DNA of 64,000 nt from Bacteroides sp. 214 (GCF_010501015.1 NZ_QVML01000005.1:1-64000); one strand, 5' to 3'; positions 24,268 to 33,672 are shown, counted from the first letter of the stretch. The notes: generated by a model not told the origin, from the letters alone. A program made the numbers and translations.

Positions 24268-24804
24268 ATGGAAAACTTTAGTGATTTAATAACCAAACGT
24301 CGTAGCGCTCGTAAATTTACTGACGAGCAACTCACACAAGATGAAGTAGTAACCCTATTGAAAGCAGCTTTGATGTCGCCTTCTTCCAAACGAACGAATG
24401 CTTGGCAATTCATAGCCGTAGATGATAAGGAAACACTTCGGAAGTTGGCTTATTGTAAAGAGCACGGTGCTGCTTTTGTTTCCGATGCCGCATTGGCTAT
24501 TGTTGTTACCGCCGACCCTATGGCGAGCGACGTGTGGATTGAAGATGCCTCGGTGGCTTCTATTATGATACAGTTACAGGCAGAAGATTTAGGATTGGGT
24601 AGCTGCTGGGTGCAGGTGCGCGAACGCTTCTCCGCAAATGGTGAGCCGGCTAACGATTTTATTCATGAACTGCTGGATATTCCTTTGCAACTGCAAGTGC
24701 TTTCTATTATTGCTATCGGTCACAAAGCAGTAGAGCGCAAACCATTCAATGAGGAACACCTGCAATGGGAGAAAGTACACATTAATAAATACGGAGCAGA
24801 GTAA
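24268..24804 (+). CDS. Nitroreductase family protein
   Basis: This 178-aa FMN-dependent oxidoreductase has the family opening SDLITKRRSARKFTDEQL, with the Arg cluster that binds FMN phosphate. It then has LLKAALMSPSSKRTNAWQFI, and the later segment QAEDLGLGSCWVQVRERF, where Gly/Ser residues line the flavin. It likely reduces nitro or quinone-like compounds with NAD(P)H in the cytoplasm. The start was set by the promoter element at 24234 and by the family's usual N-terminus. It heads a plus-strand run with a DUF2520 protein, kdsC and maf. Confidence 0.9.
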   Translation: MENFSDLITKRRSARKFTDEQLTQDEVVTLLKAALMSPSSKRTNAWQFIAVDDKETLRKLAYCKEHGAAFVSDAALAIVVTADPMASDVWIEDASVASIMIQLQAEDLGLGSCWVQVRERFSANGEPANDFIHELLDIPLQLQVLSIIAIGHKAVERKPFNEEHLQWEKVHINKYGAE

Positions 24805-24810
24805 CTGTCC

Positions 24811-25620
24811 ATGAAGAATATAGAAGGAACAAAGGTAGCTTTCGTAGGAGCAGGTAATCTTGCCACGAATCTTGCCAAAGCAATGTATCGTAAAGGGTTT
24901 CGTATAGTACAGGTGTACAGTCGCACGGAAGAGTCTGCTCGCGCATTGGCTACTTCGGTAGAGGCGGAGTGGACAAACCAACTCTCTGAACTGACCACGC
25001 GTGCCGAACTTTACATTGTTGCTCTTAAAGATACGGTGTTACCGGATTTGTTGTCACAGCTAACCGCGCAGCGCGAACATGCTCTTTTTGTGCATACTGC
25101 CGGCAGTGTTTCTATGGATGTTTGGAAGACAAGCACAGCCCAACGATATGGGGTGTTCTATCCATTGCAAACGTTCAGTAAAGAACGCGAAGTGGATTTT
25201 GAGCAGATACCTTTTTTTATAGAAGCAGCTACGACACAAGATGTCGAATTACTCAGCGCAGTAGCAAAAACAATGTCGCGCAATGTTTACAATGCTACTT
25301 CTAAGCAACGGAAGAGTCTGCATCTCGCGGCAGTCTTTGCCTGTAATTTTACAAATCACTTATATGCTATTGCGTCGGATGTATTGGCCGAAAATGAACT
25401 ACCATTTAACGCTCTATTACCTTTGATAGATGAAACTGCCGCAAAGGTACACCATCTTGCTCCGAAGCAGGCACAAACCGGTCCTGCTATTCGTTATGAC
25501 GAGAATGTTATTAATACGCATTTGCAGATGCTTGCTGCACACCCCGATAAACAACAAGTATACCGTTTGCTCTCCGAAAGTATTCACCGGTATGCCGAAG
25601 CAGTAACCCCAAAAGAATAA
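24811..25620 (+). CDS. Rossmann-like DUF2520 protein
   Basis: The 269-aa protein begins with an NAD(P)-binding fold (KVAFVGAGNLATNLAKAMYR) similar to ProC-type reductases. The C-terminal half (KSLHLAAVFACNFTNHLYAI, then LAPKQAQTGPAIRYDENVI) fits the DUF2520 domain, which has the all-helical shape of pyrroline-carboxylate or ketopantoate reductases. The true substrate is not known for the family. It lies 6 nt after the nitroreductase gene and 3 nt before kdsC, so it is cotranscribed with them. Confidence 0.85.
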   Translation: MKNIEGTKVAFVGAGNLATNLAKAMYRKGFRIVQVYSRTEESARALATSVEAEWTNQLSELTTRAELYIVALKDTVLPDLLSQLTAQREHALFVHTAGSVSMDVWKTSTAQRYGVFYPLQTFSKEREVDFEQIPFFIEAATTQDVELLSAVAKTMSRNVYNATSKQRKSLHLAAVFACNFTNHLYAIASDVLAENELPFNALLPLIDETAAKVHHLAPKQAQTGPAIRYDENVINTHLQMLAAHPDKQQVYRLLSESIHRYAEAVTPKE

Positions 25621-25623
25621 ATC

Positions 25624-26145
25624 ATGTCTACGATTAATTATGATTTAACCCGGATAAAAGCTCTTGTCTTTGATGTCGACGGTGTATTAAGTACCGATGT
25701 GATGATGCTACATCCCAACGGAGAACCTATGCGAACTGTAAATGTAAAAGACGGATATGCCTTGCAACTTGCTGTGAAACAGGGTTTGCACGTAGCCATC
25801 ATTACAGGTGGTAGAACCGAAGCGGTGCACAAACGTTTCACCGGGCTAGGTATAAAGGATATCTACATGGGTTCTGCAATGAAGATACATGATTATCGTC
25901 ACTTCCGGGATAAATATCAACTTAAGGATGAAGAAATTCTCTATATGGGCGACGATATTCCCGATATTGAAGTACTTTCGATGGTTGGTTTACCCTGTTG
26001 CCCAAAAGACGCTGTTCCCGATGTAAAGAATATATCGCTTTACATTTCGCACTTTAACGGAGGTTGCGGCTGTGGTCGCGATGTTATTGAGCAGGTACTA
26101 CGTACACAAGACAAATGGATGCTTGGCGATGCTTTTGGCTGGTAA
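25624..26145 (+). CDS. kdsC: KdsC-type HAD phosphatase
   Basis: This 173-aa HAD-superfamily phosphatase lacks a large cap, as in KDO-8-phosphate phosphatases. Motif I is [11 protein letters not shown] with the nucleophile Asp. Motif II is in [10 protein letters not shown]. The metal-binding motif IV is [12 protein letters not shown]. The C-terminus AYxxxxxxGGxGxxR appears as [17 protein letters not shown]. It should convert KDO-8-phosphate to KDO for lipopolysaccharide core synthesis. A general HAD phosphatase function cannot be excluded. It is tightly linked with the DUF2520 gene upstream and maf downstream. Confidence 0.88.
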   Translation: MSTINYDLTRIKALVFDVDGVLSTDVMMLHPNGEPMRTVNVKDGYALQLAVKQGLHVAIITGGRTEAVHKRFTGLGIKDIYMGSAMKIHDYRHFRDKYQLKDEEILYMGDDIPDIEVLSMVGLPCCPKDAVPDVKNISLYISHFNGGCGCGRDVIEQVLRTQDKWMLGDAFGW

Positions 26146-26170
26146 TAATTGGTAATAAATAAAACATAAA

Positions 26171-26773
26171 ATGAAACATCCCTTAAAACAACTTCTCACT
26201 ACAGCCGGATATCGTGTTATTCTGGCTTCGGCTTCGCCTCGCCGCCAAGAGTTACTTGCCGGACTTGGTATAGACTTCTCCATTAAAGTGCTTCCGGATG
26301 TGGACGAATCTTACCCGCCCACTCTTCAAGCTGAGGCTATACCTTTGCACATAGCACGTACGAAAGCAGCCGCTTACCAATCCAAGCAACTTCCTGACGA
26401 ACTCATCATTACCGCCGATACCATTGTTTGGCTCGATGGTAAAGTGCTGGGCAAGCCTATGGATGATGCCGAAGCGTGTGAAATGCTTCGTATGCTCTCC
26501 GGCAAAACGCATCAGGTAATAACAGGGGTCTGTCTTACTACTACAGCTTGGCAGCGTAGCTTTAGCGCTATGAGTGAAGTTACTTTTGCTACGTTAACCG
26601 ATGAGGAAATTGCTTATTATGTAGCGAACTATCACCCAATGGATAAAGCCGGTGCGTATGGCGTACAAGAGTGGATTGGCTACATAGGAGTCGAAAAAAT
26701 AATTGGTAGCTTCTACAACGTAATGGGGCTGCCGATACAACGGCTATATAAAGAACTGATGAAGTTGGTGTAG
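26171..26773 (+). CDS. maf: Maf-type nucleoside triphosphate pyrophosphatase
   Basis: The 200-aa protein is a Maf/YhdE house-cleaning pyrophosphatase that hydrolyses non-canonical or excess NTPs (dTTP/UTP type). The signature VILASASPRRQELLAGLGI is at the N-terminus. ITADTIVWLDGKVLGKP and the closing DKAGAYGVQEWIGYIG are both conserved. The start at 26171 lies 25 nt after kdsC. It is the last gene of the nitroreductase-DUF2520-kdsC-maf run. Confidence 0.92.
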   Translation: MKHPLKQLLTTAGYRVILASASPRRQELLAGLGIDFSIKVLPDVDESYPPTLQAEAIPLHIARTKAAAYQSKQLPDELIITADTIVWLDGKVLGKPMDDAEACEMLRMLSGKTHQVITGVCLTTTAWQRSFSAMSEVTFATLTDEEIAYYVANYHPMDKAGAYGVQEWIGYIGVEKIIGSFYNVMGLPIQRLYKELMKLV

Positions 26774-26855
26774 AATTATTATTATAAAGAACATGATTTC
26801 GTGCAGTATATTTCACAGACAAGCATTTACTAAATAATACTAAATACCTTATATC

Positions 26856-27272
26856 ATGAAACACTTTAAATTAATACCTATCTTACTTTCAGTTCTATTG
26901 CTGACTGTAGCTTTCTCATCATGTAGTAAAGATGATAATAGAGATGACTCTGAATATGAGTTGTATCTGGATCCAAACAAACCAGAGTGGGTAGCAAAGG
27001 TTGTTGCCGAAATGATGAGCGGTTATAAAAAAGGCTTTGTAGTATTACACGAAACCACCTACAAAGGCACAGATTATTACTGCTTCGTCGACATGCTTAG
27101 CTCAAATACCTATACCAACCGATACTTCACTATGAGTGGGGGTGAGATAGATAATTCATCTAAACTTTTTGCGGAATTAGTTCTTGGAGCTATGCGAAAA
27201 CCCAATATCCCATCTACCATCTATACTGCTGAAGGGGTTTCTCAGCTTCCTGCAGAAGAGAGTGAAAATTGA
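26856..27272 (+). CDS. Small lipoprotein, unknown function
   Basis: The 138-aa product has a lipoprotein signal with lipobox FSSC (Cys23) followed by SKDD, so it is probably on the outer membrane and may face outward. The mature part begins acidic (NRDDSEYELYLDPNKP) and then has a small alpha/beta region (VAKVVAEMMSGYKKGFVVLHE, followed by TTYKGTDYYCFVDML). I do not recognise the family. It is convergent with the TPR gene downstream. Confidence 0.7.
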   Translation: MKHFKLIPILLSVLLLTVAFSSCSKDDNRDDSEYELYLDPNKPEWVAKVVAEMMSGYKKGFVVLHETTYKGTDYYCFVDMLSSNTYTNRYFTMSGGEIDNSSKLFAELVLGAMRKPNIPSTIYTAEGVSQLPAEESEN

Positions 27273-27300
27273 GTGAATAAGGTCTTAAACGATCACTTTC

Positions 27301-29487
27301 TTATAACAAATCCTGCATTAACGGAATATCATCCTCTTGTATTCCCAGCTTGATAAGATATTCTTTATCCTTATTAAATAAATCTACAAATTCCGTGCGT
27401 GTGGATATTGTATTTAGCGATTGTGTATAATGTGCAATCGCTTTTTTTAGATCTCCTTGACACCAAGCTACGTGCCCCGCGTTAAGATAGTCGGGTGCTT
27501 GTGGCGAGTTCTCTAAAATTCGTTCGTAATAGCGCATGGCTTGTTCTAACTTAGCGGTAACAAAAGAACACCAACCAATGGCGCGCCATACTTTTAGATT
27601 TTCGGGACTAAGAAAATCGAGCTTAAAGAAGAGCTTAAGTGCATCTTCGTAGCGATCGAGCTCTACCAAGCAGCTACCGATGTTGAAAAGCAAGTTGATA
27701 TTTTCGGGTTGAAGCTCTTCCACCTTACCGTAATATTCCAACGCGGCTTCGTAGTTGCGATTTTTGCGATAGCAGGTAGCCAAATGCTGCATATTCCAGA
27801 TATTATCCGGCTTTATCATATCCGATTTGCGATAAGCCTCTATTGCCTCGTTATATTTCTTCTCTTTCTGTAAACAGTAGCCCAGTTTTTGATAAACTTC
27901 GGCACTACCACCCGTTTGTACAGCTATTTTTGTGTAGTTACGTGCGGCTTCGCTATAGTGTTCTTTCTTGAAGAAGAATTCGGCGAGGGCTTCGAGATAC
28001 TCCGTTTTATCCAGAATAGGGAGCAAAATAGGATACTCATTCAGGCGGATAGGCTCTTTGAATAGGTTGCGGAACTCATGTCTGCGTGGATATAGGTTGA
28101 AAAAGCGATACAGGTTGTGCAAGTATTGGTTGGCAAGCACCTGTTTCTGCTTACTATGATCGGTTATGTACTCTTCTTTATTAGCAGTTATGTCTTCAAT
28201 GTTTTGCTGTGACAGTTGGTTAAACATCATTTCGCGTTGTGCCTGTGGCATAGACATTAGCATGAAGCACATGGAGTATTTGTCGCTATCACAAAATAAC
28301 CCCGACTGTAAAATAAGATCAATAAGTGTCTTACCGCTGTTTCTTGACATTTCTTTAATAACCGCCGAATGTTCGGAGTCGAAAGGATAGAACCAGTTAT
28401 TGATTGAACGGAAAAAAGGGAATGTTTTTAGTTGCGAGAAGGTGCTCAGGTAGATATCTGCCCCCTCCATTTGCCATTCGCCCATTTCTTTGAGACGGCT
28501 GCTTAGTTTGGGGTCCTCCATGATGTCCCAATCAGGATTACGGTCTTCTTTTTCTTCGCCCTCTTCGTCGAAGTCGAACTTCATGTTACGAAGGTTGGCG
28601 CTCTTAATCATTTCCGGAATAATCTCTTCGCGCATCTTCTTGTCTATCTTCTCAGTTTCTTTAGCAAGGAGCAACTGTACATGCAGACGCGAGAGCTCTT
28701 TGCCAAACTTTTCATTTTCGTTCAGCAGGCTAAGTCGTGCCGAAATTTCCGGATATAACTCCATGCGTTTGTTATAGAGCTGAAAAGTAAAGGCTAATCC
28801 CACTAATGCGCGTTGATTGATTAATGAATTTTCGTGTTCGTAAGCATCGAAGAGCCACATTAGCTTGCGTATGTCAAAACACTCCATAAGACTCATTGTT
28901 ACCGCGCTCACAAACAAAGCAAGGTCTTTTTGGGGTAGTAATGCCGAGGCAAGCACCTCTTGTGCTTCGCTTTCATCCTGCATGCTCCACGCAATGTTTG
29001 TCCATACAATATAGAACAATGTTTGCTGTGCCTTTTCATGGCGTTCGCGCACATGGTCGGCTGTGATAGATTGACTATCATCTTTCATTAAATCCGCTAC
29101 AGCAATATCATCCGAAAAGGCTTCCATTTCCATCAACTGGCTTTTGATATCCGTTTGTGGGAATGTTTTTACTAACGCACGCACGCTATAAAATTGGCGT
29201 AATGATGCGTTGCCCAATTTCAATACCCGTGCATGTTCCGCTATTTCCCAAGCCTGGGCAAGCAATTGCGTGTGCAATTTCTTCCGTTCGGGGTCCATAA
29301 CATTCTGCTTCATGTATTCGAGCATATAGTTGTAGGAGGTCGAAATGCTTTCCAACTTACTATTCAGATTCCAGTAGGCTACATCTTCTATATAATCCTT
29401 CAGCTCAATAAGCGCGTCTCTAAGCTGCTTCCTAAGAATCAGGCTGACAATATATTGGTACTCTTCGGTAATGGCTTTTTCGTTCAT
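27301..29487 (-). CDS. Large tetratricopeptide-repeat protein
   Basis: The 728-aa protein has a C-terminal half made of at least five TPR units (for example AEVYQKLGYCLQKEKKYNEA, NMQHLATCYRKNRNYEAALE, NLLFNIGSCLVELDRYEDAL, KVWRAIGWCSFVTAKLEQAM). The N-terminal 450 residues are helical without a clear domain. No signal peptide is visible, so it is probably cytoplasmic. TPR proteins scaffold protein complexes; the partner is unknown. It stands alone and converges with the small lipoprotein gene. Confidence 0.8.
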   Translation of the reverse strand: MNEKAITEEYQYIVSLILRKQLRDALIELKDYIEDVAYWNLNSKLESISTSYNYMLEYMKQNVMDPERKKLHTQLLAQAWEIAEHARVLKLGNASLRQFYSVRALVKTFPQTDIKSQLMEMEAFSDDIAVADLMKDDSQSITADHVRERHEKAQQTLFYIVWTNIAWSMQDESEAQEVLASALLPQKDLALFVSAVTMSLMECFDIRKLMWLFDAYEHENSLINQRALVGLAFTFQLYNKRMELYPEISARLSLLNENEKFGKELSRLHVQLLLAKETEKIDKKMREEIIPEMIKSANLRNMKFDFDEEGEEKEDRNPDWDIMEDPKLSSRLKEMGEWQMEGADIYLSTFSQLKTFPFFRSINNWFYPFDSEHSAVIKEMSRNSGKTLIDLILQSGLFCDSDKYSMCFMLMSMPQAQREMMFNQLSQQNIEDITANKEEYITDHSKQKQVLANQYLHNLYRFFNLYPRRHEFRNLFKEPIRLNEYPILLPILDKTEYLEALAEFFFKKEHYSEAARNYTKIAVQTGGSAEVYQKLGYCLQKEKKYNEAIEAYRKSDMIKPDNIWNMQHLATCYRKNRNYEAALEYYGKVEELQPENINLLFNIGSCLVELDRYEDALKLFFKLDFLSPENLKVWRAIGWCSFVTAKLEQAMRYYERILENSPQAPDYLNAGHVAWCQGDLKKAIAHYTQSLNTISTRTEFVDLFNKDKEYLIKLGIQEDDIPLMQDLL

Positions 29488-29791
29488 ACGTTGTATAGCA
29501 ATGTGTTGTATTTTACAAAAATACGGTTTATTCTAGGTTTTAGAAACGTTATTGGTGTTATTTTATAGATATCTAATAATGCACGCTTTCTAGTAACCAT
29601 TTCCAAGCCGGAATAATATGGATTTGTTTTTCCTTTTATTTAGGACAAAATGCAGGATTGTTTCCTAAAAAAAAGGAAAGCGCTGATGCTTTTCTAATGT
29701 TTTGATATAAATCCGTGTATTCTTGCTCTATGAGTTTTATGTTCTTTCTTTCTGTAACTGAGAAATATTGTATACTCCAACTAATATCAAA

Positions 29792-29876
29792 TGCCAAATT
29801 GCCGAAAGAAAAATGGCCAAATTGCCGAAAAAATAATGGCCAAATTGCCGAAAGAAAAATGGCCAAATTGCCGAAA
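29792..29876. repeat. Four-unit direct repeat (GCCAAATTGCCGAAA), 23 bp period
   Basis: The 15-bp core gccaaattgccgaaa starts at 29793, 29816, 29839 and 29862, exactly 23 bp apart, with A-rich spacers. The ATTG of the last unit coincides with the -33 position of the promoter of the downstream ATPase gene. The layout suggests an operator or iteron-like array for a DNA-binding protein. The remaining part of 29488-29791 holds no gene that I can support. Confidence 0.85.
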
Positions 29877-29899
29877 AGAAAATAAATGATGTATATTTG
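29867..29899 (+). promoter_or_regulatory. Promoter of the DUF4143-type ATPase
   Basis: ATTG (29867-29870), a 21-bp spacer and TATATTTG (29892-29899) fit the Bacteroides consensus well. The -33 element lies inside the last 23-bp repeat unit, so anything bound there would compete with RNA polymerase. Confidence 0.7.
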
Positions 29900-29925
29900 T
29901 AGCTGGTAATTTAATAAATTGTGTT

Positions 29926-31206
29926 ATGAAGACTTCTGAGTATAAGCCGCGAGTGATAGACCAACTTTTGACTCGTAAACTGCGAGGCAAAGGCGCTGTG
30001 TTGGTTGAAGGTGCCAAGTGGTGTGGAAAAACTTCTACTGCCGAACAACAGGCTAATAGCATAATCTACTTGTCAGACCCCAAACGTTACGAACAGTATA
30101 TGTTATTTGCTTCCGAAAACCCGGAAATGATACTCGATGGTGATACTCCCCGTTTGGTCGATGAATGGCAATTAGCTCCAAAGCTGTGGGATGCAATACG
30201 TTTTGAAGTTGACCATCGCCCTGGATTAGGACATTTTATTCTAACCGGTTCCGCTACTCCTGTTAATGACGATGATATACACCACTCAGGTACAGGGCGT
30301 TTTGCTTGGTTGTTGATGCGTCCGATGAGTCTGTGGGAGTCGGGCGATTCTACAGGCGCTATCAGCTTGAAACAACTATTTGCCGCACCTCGGCAAATAG
30401 CAGCAGTCAACGATACGGACTTACATCAGATGGCTTTTCTTACTTGTCGTGGCGGATGGCCATTAGCATCTACGCTATCCGAGGATATTGCTCTCGATCA
30501 AGCCTTTGATTATTATGATGCTGTTGTCAACTCTGATATTCAACAAGCAGATGGTGTAAACCGCGATGCAGTTCGTGTTAAACGTTTGATGCGTTCTTAT
30601 GCACGCCACCAAGGCTCGCAAGCATCTTCTGCCCAAATATGTAAAGACATTAATGCCAACGAGAATGATACGCTTTCCGAAGATACGATATATTCTTATA
30701 TCAATGCCTTGCGGCGTATTTTTGTGATAGAGGATATGCCGGCTTGGAATCCTAATTTGCGTTCTAAAACAGCTATTCGTTCGGCTGATACACGTTATTT
30801 TGTCGATCCATCAATTGCTACTGCGGCATTAGGTCTTGGCCCTAACGACTTGATGAATGATTTGGAAACATTCGGGCTACTCTTCGAAACGCTTTGTGTA
30901 CGCGATCTTCGTGTCTTTGCGCAGGCTTTAGATGGAGAAGTATTTCATTATCGCGATAAAACAGGCCTTGAGTGCGATGCCGTGATACATTTACGTAATG
31001 GCAGCTATGGACTAGTAGAAATAAAGTTAGGAGGTGATAAACTGATTGCTGATGGTGTCTCTACATTATTATCGCTTGCTTCTAAAATAGATACCACCAA
31101 GATGAAATCTCCTTCTTTTCTTATGATTTTAACTGCTGTCGGCAGCTTTGCCTATCGTCGTGAAGATGGAGTGTATGTAGTGCCGTTAGCTTGTCTAAAG
31201 GATTGA
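29926..31206 (+). CDS. AAA_14/DUF4143-type ATP-binding protein
   Basis: The 426-aa protein combines an N-terminal AAA_14 ATPase (P-loop VEGAKWCGKTSTAEQQ, Walker B-like PRLVDEWQLAP, sensor ILTGSATP) with a C-terminal DUF4143 domain (YFVDPSIATAALGLGP, then a nuclease-like GLECDAVIHLRNGSYGLVEI-K). Such ATPases are abundant in Bacteroidales genomes, often as single mobile-looking genes, and their role is unresolved. The C-terminal D-E-K pattern recalls PD-(D/E)XK nucleases. The gene is preceded by the 23-bp repeat array and followed by a DUF6088-like remnant. Confidence 0.9.
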   Translation: MKTSEYKPRVIDQLLTRKLRGKGAVLVEGAKWCGKTSTAEQQANSIIYLSDPKRYEQYMLFASENPEMILDGDTPRLVDEWQLAPKLWDAIRFEVDHRPGLGHFILTGSATPVNDDDIHHSGTGRFAWLLMRPMSLWESGDSTGAISLKQLFAAPRQIAAVNDTDLHQMAFLTCRGGWPLASTLSEDIALDQAFDYYDAVVNSDIQQADGVNRDAVRVKRLMRSYARHQGSQASSAQICKDINANENDTLSEDTIYSYINALRRIFVIEDMPAWNPNLRSKTAIRSADTRYFVDPSIATAALGLGPNDLMNDLETFGLLFETLCVRDLRVFAQALDGEVFHYRDKTGLECDAVIHLRNGSYGLVEIKLGGDKLIADGVSTLLSLASKIDTTKMKSPSFLMILTAVGSFAYRREDGVYVVPLACLKD

Positions 31207-31288
31207 GGGATATTTCTTTCCTTCTATTTCATGCCCGTCAGCTTGTGGCTGATGATTTTATCAATCTGTTTTCTTGTAAGTTTTGAGT

Positions 31289-31325
31289 ATTATGTCGCAA
31301 AAACAATCTTTTTTTGCGACATAAT
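31289..31325. promoter_or_regulatory. 15-bp perfect inverted repeat upstream of a DUF6088-like gene
   Basis: attatgtcgcaaaaa (31289-31303) and tttttgcgacataat (31311-31325) form a perfect inverted repeat with a 7-bp centre, 15 bp before the ATG at 31341. Antitoxins of the AbiEi/DUF6088 kind commonly repress their own promoter through such inverted repeats, so an autoregulatory operator is likely. It would also make a terminator-like hairpin. Confidence 0.6.
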
Positions 31326-31340
31326 TCAATGATATACCCA

Positions 31341-31508
31341 ATGGAATCTGTTGATAATAAGATATATAGTGAAATTAAGAAGTGCGGAAGAGGTTTAATT
31401 TTCTCTTCCAGCGACTTTACTAAATTCGGAGAACCAAAATCAATTCTCAAAACATTAGAAAGAATGGCGAACTCCGAAAGGATTATACGTGTTTCTCGTG
31501 GTGTCTAG
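31341..31508 (+). pseudogene. Truncated DUF6088-like (AbiEi-type) antitoxin
   Basis: The frame encodes 55 residues: MESVDNKIYSEIKKCGRGLI, then FSSSDFTKFGEPKSILKTLE, then RMANSERIIRVSRGV and a stop. This matches the N-terminal winged helix of DUF6088-like proteins, which normally continue with YYPK-type residues and reach about 200 aa. The remainder and any toxin gene are missing, so this is probably the stub of a lost toxin-antitoxin or abortive-infection pair. The region from 31509 to 31598 is AT-rich and empty. Confidence 0.65.
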
Positions 31509-31598
31509 CCTAAATACCATTTTAGAATCTTTATTAGTATGTTTTGCATTTGATTTTTTTCCATAAACAATGCGTATAGTTGAATAAGTATTTATATA

Positions 31599-33341
31599 TT
31601 ATTCTTCAACTTGATTTTTCAATTGCTGTATATACGCCAATTCGCCTAAAGCATAATCCTTATTCTCCGGTTCATCAAGCATTGCTTTGAAAATTTCTTC
31701 TGCTTCATCCAAATATCCTGAATTAATAAGCGCATAACCCTTGCGACGACGAAGGAAATGGAAAAAAGAAATTGTTGCAGGATCAATTTCTTCTTCCTCA
31801 TTGTTGTTCTGTTTTATCCTTTCCATAAGGTAGTCTATAGCCATGAGGGCACGGAAATCGTTTGAGTTAGTAAGGCAATTTATATATTCATATGCATACA
31901 TGATTGATTTTGTTGCTCTGAATGTTATATCCAGAAAGAAATATGCATGTTGATATTGCTTGAGTTCACAATAGCAAAACCCTATCAAATAGCATATCTC
32001 ATAGAAAACCTCTTTGTCGGAATCATTCATGATATGATATTCTTTTTGCGACATATAATAAACGTTTTCTAAATGAAGCAATGCTTCGTAGTATCTCTTA
32101 TCTCTAAATAGTATTTTCCCCCAATAGAGATTATAGGCAACGGAAGGATATACACAATCATAGATCAATTGTTGTTCTTCTGTTAATTCGTTTCTTTTTC
32201 CTTCCTTGACTTTGTCTTTTGCATCCTGCCACATATATTCAAACTCAGCTTTTTTTAGCTCAACCGGCTGTGTGTCGAAAGCAACAAGTAAAGACCGAAC
32301 CTTAACATCATTTCTTTTACTAACTAATGACTGATTTCTATCAATGTTTAAAGGTGGTTTACAACACGTTATTCGTACATAAAATGATTGTTTAGAATGG
32401 GACGATTGGCTGGTTTTCCCTTCGGCATGCAAATTAATGGTGATAATTTGATTTACACTCTTCTTTTTATTGCATGTGTCGCTATATGTAATAATTAATG
32501 TAGCATTCTCGCAGATGAAAGAAAGTTTTTTCTCTTTAGAAATGTCAATTATGGTTCGAAGTAAGTTGAAAGAAGATATTTCCACAGAATCTGTAATTAC
32601 TCGCATATCATGTGTGACGATAGTCAATTGAGATAGAGCAACGTCATGCATATCTAAAACAGTATTCAAAAACTGCCATAATGTTAAATTTTCAGTTTCA
32701 TTCAGCCTCCATTGCCAATTTTCTTGCTGATGGTTAATTTCTTGTTCTCGAAGCAAAAATAATTCACGTTCTTGATTCGCACAATCTTCCTCTGGGTCAT
32801 TATCGGTTGTGTCTTTTTTCAATTCATCGAATCTATGAATATAATAGTGCATATATTGAAAATTCTTTGCTAAACATTCTTTAATATAATCTTTGATATT
32901 GGGAGTGTTTTCTAACAACAATAAATCAATAAACAAATGAATATATACTCTATTCTCTTTACTATCTATGGAATAAACATACCTAGAAGTGTTTATTTCC
33001 ATGTTTAGCAGGTTACAGACTTGGCGTACCAAATTTAAGTCTGTTATCGAGGTTTCATGGAAAGAATAGATCATTAACTTTATGTGAGGTTCGTCGGGTA
33101 ATATCTTAGCACTAAAATATACTCCTTGAAAAGAGAAATTGATAATCGTTTCATCATTACCATTTTCCGATTTGGTATCACAATTCAATTCGTTTAGTAC
33201 GCGAACGAGTATCTTTTCTGTTGTTTCTATACTTTGTTTAATTCTATATTTGTTTTCCGAACAGTCTGTTCTAGTAAACGAGTAGACTGTTCGGATAACT
33301 AAAAAAACAAATATAATGCCCACCAATATACCTACTATCAT
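31599..33341 (-). CDS. Membrane-anchored YbjN-like/TPR protein (last gene of TerB operon)
   Basis: The 580-aa protein starts with a membrane anchor (IVGILVGIIFVFLVIRTVYS). Residues about 40-165 have the pattern of a YbjN/type III chaperone-like fold (TEKILVRVLNELNCDTKSEN and FSFQGVYFSAKILPDEPHIK). The middle is unassigned, and the last 180 residues look like TPR helices (YWGKILFRDKRYYEALLHLE, ALINSGYLDEAEEIFKAML). The anchor and TPRs suggest a scaffold held at the inner membrane. It is very AT-rich and is the last of nine same-strand genes. I do not recognise a named family for the whole protein. Confidence 0.65.
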   Translation of the reverse strand: MIVGILVGIIFVFLVIRTVYSFTRTDCSENKYRIKQSIETTEKILVRVLNELNCDTKSENGNDETIINFSFQGVYFSAKILPDEPHIKLMIYSFHETSITDLNLVRQVCNLLNMEINTSRYVYSIDSKENRVYIHLFIDLLLLENTPNIKDYIKECLAKNFQYMHYYIHRFDELKKDTTDNDPEEDCANQERELFLLREQEINHQQENWQWRLNETENLTLWQFLNTVLDMHDVALSQLTIVTHDMRVITDSVEISSFNLLRTIIDISKEKKLSFICENATLIITYSDTCNKKKSVNQIITINLHAEGKTSQSSHSKQSFYVRITCCKPPLNIDRNQSLVSKRNDVKVRSLLVAFDTQPVELKKAEFEYMWQDAKDKVKEGKRNELTEEQQLIYDCVYPSVAYNLYWGKILFRDKRYYEALLHLENVYYMSQKEYHIMNDSDKEVFYEICYLIGFCYCELKQYQHAYFFLDITFRATKSIMYAYEYINCLTNSNDFRALMAIDYLMERIKQNNNEEEEIDPATISFFHFLRRRKGYALINSGYLDEAEEIFKAMLDEPENKDYALGELAYIQQLKNQVEE

Positions 33342-33355
33342 AACTGTAATTTTTT

Positions 33356-33655
33356 CTACTTATTTTTTATTTCAAACTTCCCTCTAAACGCAAATACCAA
33401 TAATACCACAGCCGTTACAACATCAACTACATTCCATAGCTCTCTACCTAATGGTAATTTTATAAATGGCTGAAACAGTACGGCTAAAGCTACCCAAACA
33501 ATTGTTAGCCATTCTGGACTTTTTCCGTGGTTTCTATAGGCTAATATGCCGAAAACTATCGTGGCGATGTAGCGCACAAGGATGTAATAGCCATAGGGCA
33601 TGTCTAGTAAGCAGAGTAGGAGAAGGGCGGAGAGAAAGATAGCTAGTAATTTCAT
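33356..33655 (-). CDS. Small four-helix membrane protein (DUF6804-like)
   Basis: The 99-aa protein is almost wholly hydrophobic with three to four helices (MKLLAIFLSALLLLCLLDMP, YILVRYIATIVFGILAYR, WLTIVWVALAVLFQPF, VVDVVTAVVLLVFAF). The PYGYY-x-LVR phrase after the first helix recalls the DUF6804 family, which is assigned tentatively. It lies 14 nt upstream of the YbjN/TPR gene in the same operon. Function unknown. Confidence 0.6.
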   Translation of the reverse strand: MKLLAIFLSALLLLCLLDMPYGYYILVRYIATIVFGILAYRNHGKSPEWLTIVWVALAVLFQPFIKLPLGRELWNVVDVVTAVVLLVFAFRGKFEIKNK

Positions 33656-33672
33656 TTTAAAGGATTTTGTTC

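Noticed and set aside
29636..30062. Two minus-strand frames of 76 and 91 codons across the 23-bp array
   Set aside because: Repeated FRQFGHFSFGNLA-like phrases simply translate the repeat, and one frame extends into the ATPase gene.
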